Below, piece by piece: positions 7,564 to 9,728 of a stretch of 9,728 bases of DNA. The notes beneath the pieces are model-generated. The model made no database searches, was not told where the DNA came from, and worked only from the letters and a program-made list of their open reading frames with translations. The translations under genes and the position numbers were made by a program. How positions within the stretch are numbered: position 1 is the stretch's first letter; every line of letters starts with the position of its first letter. The stretch comes from Flectobacillus sp. (GTDB lineage: Bacteria; Bacteroidota; Bacteroidia; Cytophagales; Spirosomataceae): NCBI GenBank assembly GCA_029865665.1, contig JARXAV010000031.1, forward strand, positions 1 to 9,728, written 5' to 3'.

Positions 7564-7740
7564 TTATATAAAAATTAATGAGATGGACTTTTCTAAAAAT
7601 GCCCTTACTCCTTTTTTGAAAAGACAATCTTACGAAAAAAAAAGCATTCCTACATTCTCTTTGATGAATTTAGTCCAATTTTTATCGTAGTTATCCACCC
7701 GAAAAAATGAATAAACAGAGATTCTCCGTAAATTTGAGGT
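7564..7740. promoter_or_regulatory. Divergent intergenic region, MoxR / DUF2520
   Basis: This 177-bp AT-rich stretch separates the MoxR gene (reading left) from the DUF2520/KdsC pair (reading right), so it should hold both promoters. Towards the right, 7729-7736 is TAAATTTG, a full match to the Bacteroidota -7 element TAnnTTTG; no TTG is seen at the usual spacing upstream. For the MoxR direction I see no convincing -7 element; TAAGATTG on the - strand is one base off. An A9 run lies at 7635-7643, and a single TTATCCACC (7691-7699) is one base from a DnaA box. Confidence 0.5.
7729..7736 (+). promoter_or_regulatory. Putative -7 promoter element for DUF2520-kdsC
   Basis: TAAATTTG matches the TAnnTTTG element recognised by the primary sigma factor of Bacteroidota. 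Transcription would begin at about 7741-7744, which is at or after the TTG at 7741 and some 20 nt before the GTG at 7765. This argues for the GTG as the real start. The -33 TTG is missing at the expected distance, so the call rests on one element. Confidence 0.45.
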
Positions 7741-7764
7741 TTGATTAACATAATCACTAAAAAC

Positions 7765-8580
7765 GTGAAGATTTCGTTTATTGGTGCAGGCAATGTAGCT
7801 TGGCACTTATCTCAAGCTCTCGAAAACGAGAACCATCCCATTTTAGAGGTTTATAGCAAAACCCCCGAAAATGCGACCTTGTTAGCTAACAAACTTTTTC
7901 GTTGTAAAGTAAAAGACTCCTTAGATTTTAGTGAATCAAAGGCGGATATTTTCTTTCTATGCGTTTCGGACGATGCGATGGAAGAAGTCGTTAGTAAATT
8001 AAAGCTCCCTAAAAATGCCATTTTAGTCCATACATCGGGTAGTAAAACCTTAGCCGATTTGGATGAATATACGGAAGCCTTTATGAATCACCCACCTAAA
8101 ACAGGGGTATTCTATCCTTTACAGACATTTTCTAAAAGTGTAAAACTTCTTTTTGCAGATATTCCCATTTGTTTAGAAACCAATGATGAAGGCGTTGAAA
8201 ATATCCTCATTACCTTGGCTCAGGACATCTCTGAAATTACCTATGCTGTTACCTCCGAAGAACGTAAGTCCTTGCATATTGCAGCCGTTTTTGCTTGCAA
8301 TTTCACCAACCATTTGTGGGGAGTTGCTCAGGCTTACTTGAGAGAACACGAATTAGACTTTCATTTATTAGAACCGCTCATTCGTGAAACCTTACGCAAA
8401 GCTATGAGTGCCGAGTCTATTTTTGAGGTACAAACGGGGCCTGCAAAACGCAACGATAAAAAAATATTGGCGAATCAGTTTCTTAAACTGAAAGATAAGC
8501 CCGAAGAGCAGTTTATCTATCGTGTACTCACCGAAGCCATTCTAAAAAAAGCGAACCATCCCATTACGGCAGAATCATAG
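7765..8580 (+). CDS. Rossmann-like and DUF2520 domain protein
   Basis: The protein has 271 residues when started at GTG 7765. The N-terminal Rossmann domain opens with KISFIGAGNVAWHLS (2-16), whose GxGNVA loop is a dinucleotide-binding signature, and continues with FFLCVSDDAM (63-72), HTSGS (89-93) and GVFYPLQTFSK (114-124). The C-terminal DUF2520 helical domain includes SEERKSLHIAAVFACNFTNH (164-183) and QTGPAKRND (223-231). The two-domain plan resembles ketopantoate reductase and 6-phosphogluconate dehydrogenase relatives, so an NAD(P)-dependent oxidoreductase is probable, but no substrate is established for the family as far as I know. The frame is open to TTG 7741, which would add eight residues (residues before VKISF). 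GTG is preferred because the Rossmann strand then begins at residue 2, as in relatives, and because of the -7 element at 7729-7736. A KdsC-like gene follows 26 nt downstream, so the two are likely co-transcribed. Confidence 0.88.
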   Translation: MKISFIGAGNVAWHLSQALENENHPILEVYSKTPENATLLANKLFRCKVKDSLDFSESKADIFFLCVSDDAMEEVVSKLKLPKNAILVHTSGSKTLADLDEYTEAFMNHPPKTGVFYPLQTFSKSVKLLFADIPICLETNDEGVENILITLAQDISEITYAVTSEERKSLHIAAVFACNFTNHLWGVAQAYLREHELDFHLLEPLIRETLRKAMSAESIFEVQTGPAKRNDKKILANQFLKLKDKPEEQFIYRVLTEAILKKANHPITAES

Positions 8581-8606
8581 TGTATTTTAGACAGTCCCAT
8601 TTATAG

Positions 8607-9122
8607 ATGAATATACCAGCAAGATTTAGTAACATCACCACCTTTGTTTTTGACATTGATGGCGTAATGACCGACGGGTCAGTAAACGTGTTAGAAACGG
8701 GAGAACACTACCGTACCTTTCATATTCGAGACGGTTATGCCATTGAGCGAGCAGTCCAAGCAGGGTATCGCTTATGTGTCATTACGGGCGGAAAACACGA
8801 GGGCGTACGCAAACGTCTCCAAAATCTTAAAATCCATGATGTCTTCATGGGTTCTGGTGGTAAAAGTAAGCGTCAAATTTATGAAGATTGGTTAGCGAGT
8901 AGTAAAATCGACGAAAGTACGATTTTATATATGGGTGACGACCTTCCAGATTATGAAGTGATGAAACGAGAAGCCATTTTTGCAACTTGTCCAGCCGATG
9001 CTTGCGAAGAAATTTTAGCTATCGCTAACTATATTTCACCTCAAAAAGGAGGAAAAGGAGCTGTTAGAGATGTAATCGAACAAGTAATGCGTGCCAAAAA
9101 CGCATGGCTCGTTTTTGAATAA
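8607..9122 (+). CDS. kdsC: KdsC-like HAD phosphatase (Kdo-8-phosphate phosphatase type)
   Basis: This 171-residue member of the HAD superfamily, subfamily IIIA (KdsC/CMAS-like), has all four catalytic motifs. These are motif I FDIDGV (D16 nucleophile, D18 acid/base), motif II T60 in VITGG, motif III K86 in GSGGK, and motif IV GDDLPD (110-115) for magnesium binding. FHIRDGYAI (38-46) and GGKGAVRDVIE (148-158) align well with E. coli KdsC (FNVRDGYGI, GGRGAVREV). There is no large cap domain; the family works as a tetramer. The expected reaction is hydrolysis of 3-deoxy-D-manno-octulosonate 8-phosphate to Kdo and phosphate in the cytoplasm, for the lipopolysaccharide core. Related HAD-IIIA enzymes act on other sugar acid phosphates, so substrate is inferred from similarity. 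ATG 8607 is 26 nt after the DUF2520 stop. A GC-rich hairpin lies about 45 nt past the stop. Confidence 0.88.
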   Translation: MNIPARFSNITTFVFDIDGVMTDGSVNVLETGEHYRTFHIRDGYAIERAVQAGYRLCVITGGKHEGVRKRLQNLKIHDVFMGSGGKSKRQIYEDWLASSKIDESTILYMGDDLPDYEVMKREAIFATCPADACEEILAIANYISPQKGGKGAVRDVIEQVMRAKNAWLVFE

Positions 9123-9163
9123 TAGGCAATCAACAAGATAGTTGCTGACCAATGATTCCACTT

Positions 9164-9188
9164 AGCGGGCGAATTTATTCGCCCGTTT
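9164..9188. terminator. Probable terminator hairpin between convergent genes
   Basis: A perfect 8-bp stem, CGGGCGAA at 9166-9173 and TTCGCCCG at 9178-9185, has a 4-nt TTTA loop. Only three T residues follow on the + strand, and the - strand side has no T-tract. It lies between the KdsC-like gene (+, ends 9122) and the 103-aa gene (-, ends 9217), where a shared terminator is expected. The short T-tract makes intrinsic termination less certain than for the 6565-6602 hairpin. Confidence 0.65.
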
Positions 9189-9216
9189 GAAGAAAGTTTA
9201 AACAGGTTCAATCGCA

Positions 9217-9528
9217 TTACGCAGGCTTTTCTTCTATACCCAACATATTTAAGGCAGGATTAATCGTTCTAGCCATAATGACCAATCGAAATACCTTATT
9301 ATTAGCCACTCGAAATTCTTCTATAAATTTCCCCTTTTCCTTCATACTTCGGTACACCGCCGTATAATTCATCTTGAACTCCCAACCATTTAGTGCTAAA
9401 GCGGCTGTTACTTGCTCAAAACATTTACTCAAATTGGAAAAATAAGTCACCGTTGTTTCTTTTTCTCGAACGGTATTCAGTGAACCAATCGGAATAATAG
9501 CCACTTCATAAATTGTTTGTTGTTTCAT
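9217..9528 (-). CDS. Hypothetical protein, 103 aa
   Basis: I do not recognise this protein. The 103 residues have no signal peptide, membrane helix or cysteine motif. The pattern suggests a small alpha/beta domain: a strand at YEVAIIPIGS (7-16), an amphipathic helix over SNLSKCFEQVTAALALNGWE, strands around FKMNYTAVYRSM and FIEEFRV, and a hydrophobic strand at FRLVIMART. The C terminus is short and polar (GIEEKPA). Composition and codon use look like those of the neighbours, and the ATG at 9528 follows a pyrimidine-rich leader (on the coding strand). It converges on the KdsC-like gene and stands alone within the window, with noncoding repeats upstream. The unbroken frame and the hairpin placed between it and the convergent gene support a real gene; the function is unknown. 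Confidence 0.65.
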   Translation of the reverse strand: MKQQTIYEVAIIPIGSLNTVREKETTVTYFSNLSKCFEQVTAALALNGWEFKMNYTAVYRSMKEKGKFIEEFRVANNKVFRLVIMARTINPALNMLGIEEKPA

Positions 9529-9541
9529 AAAAAGAGAGCAA

Positions 9542-9579
9542 ATGTTAGATTTTGGATGTTAAATTTTGAATGTTGGATT
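9542..9579 (+). repeat. 14-bp imperfect tandem repeat, about 2.7 copies
   Basis: Three consecutive copies are ATGTTAGATTTTGG (9542-9555), ATGTTAAATTTTGA (9556-9569) and the partial ATGTTGGATT (9570-9579). The first two differ at two positions. The array lies just upstream of the 103-aa - strand gene, so it falls within that gene's probable promoter/leader region. Confidence 0.8.
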
Positions 9580-9613
9580 GCTACGCTAGGCGAGATTTGT
9601 AATCAGTTTATAT

Positions 9614-9634
9614 AAAGATAAAGATAGATAGATG
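9614..9634 (+). repeat. GATA-type microsatellite
   Basis: A short A/T-rich simple repeat reads AAAGATAAAG followed by ATAGATAGAT, i.e. units of AAAGAT then GATA. It is noncoding, and slippage here would affect only spacing upstream of the 103-aa gene. Confidence 0.5.
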
Positions 9635-9689
9635 AAATGAAAAATAAATTAACTATTTTTCAAATATTAGACTCTTGCCATTGTCTGTA

Positions 9690-9726
9690 TCTCCACAAAC
9701 AAATAAATTTAGGTCGTCTGTGGAGA
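9690..9726. repeat. Inverted repeat at the window edge
   Basis: The arm at 9690-9700 (TCTCCACAAAC) is the reverse complement of 9716-9726 (GTCTGTGGAGA) at 10 of 11 positions, around a 15-nt AT-rich centre. The outer left flank at 9670-9689 (GACTCTTGCCATTGTCTGTA) would need partner sequence beyond base 9728, so the full element may be cut by the window. It could be a repeat-family palindrome, the end of a mobile element, or a terminator for a gene outside the window. Confidence 0.6.
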
Positions 9727-9728
9727 CA

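Noticed and set aside
7475..7690. 71-codon open frame on the + strand spanning the MoxR 5' end and the intergenic region
   Set aside because: It is partly antisense to MoxR, has no recognisable protein features, and overlaps the probable divergent promoter region.
7691..7699. TTATCCACC, one base from the DnaA box TTATCCACA
   Set aside because: Only one box is seen, with no cluster, no AT-rich unwinding repeats arranged around it and no dnaA or dnaN nearby, so chance is the better explanation.
8581..8606. TATTTTAG before the KdsC-like gene as a separate -7 element
   Set aside because: It has one mismatch in the conserved TTTG part, no -33 partner, and the 26-nt gap fits co-transcription with the DUF2520 gene.
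9540..9728. CRISPR-like array from the repeats near the window end
   Set aside because: The repeat unit is 14 bp and directly adjacent without spacers, and the palindrome occurs once; neither has repeat-spacer structure.

Overview
The window most likely comes from a low-GC member of the Bacteroidota, probably Cytophagales. The evidence is A-rich leaders without Shine-Dalgarno sequences in front of several genes, a TAnnTTTG-type promoter element, TTG/GTG starts, a DUF2520/KdsC gene pair, and an LptF/LptG permease with the ARKSRGG-type C-terminal region seen in that phylum. Genus cannot be called from the sequence alone.

Region 1 (2-6566, + strand) is a block of envelope genes. It opens with the 3' part of an LptF/LptG-type permease. 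A tightly packed glycosylation cluster follows: a GT-C-like multispanning membrane protein (802-2499), a second, different GT-C-like protein resembling the DUF6056 group (2533-3924, TTG start), a GtrB/DPM1-type polyprenyl-phosphate glycosyltransferase (3926-4876), and a third membrane protein (4857-6566) that is a clear paralogue of the first. Gaps within the cluster are 33 nt, 1 nt and a 20-nt overlap, so it looks co-transcribed. The simplest reading is that the GT2 enzyme loads a sugar onto undecaprenyl phosphate and the three GT-C-like proteins use such lipid-linked sugars on the periplasmic side. No GtrA-like flippase gene is present, and acceptor and sugar are unknown.

Region 2 (6565-7563) holds a strong bidirectional terminator and a convergent MoxR-type AAA+ ATPase gene on the - strand. 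Its usual DUF58 partner does not follow it; the gene runs straight into the terminator.

Region 3 (7564-9190) begins with a 177-bp divergent promoter region. It is followed by a + strand pair: a Rossmann-fold/DUF2520 protein and a KdsC-like HAD phosphatase (Kdo-8-phosphate phosphatase type). A GC-rich hairpin closes the pair.

Region 4 (9217-9728) has a convergent 103-aa protein of unknown function on the - strand. An AT-rich noncoding end follows, with a 14-bp imperfect tandem repeat, a GATA-type microsatellite, and an inverted repeat that appears to continue past the window edge.

The possible new biology is the set of three GT-C-like proteins around one donor synthase, especially the paralogous pair with collinear DD, EHR, TGSLN and SNGMF motifs and a shared C-terminal soluble domain. 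The rest is mostly ordinary for this phylum.
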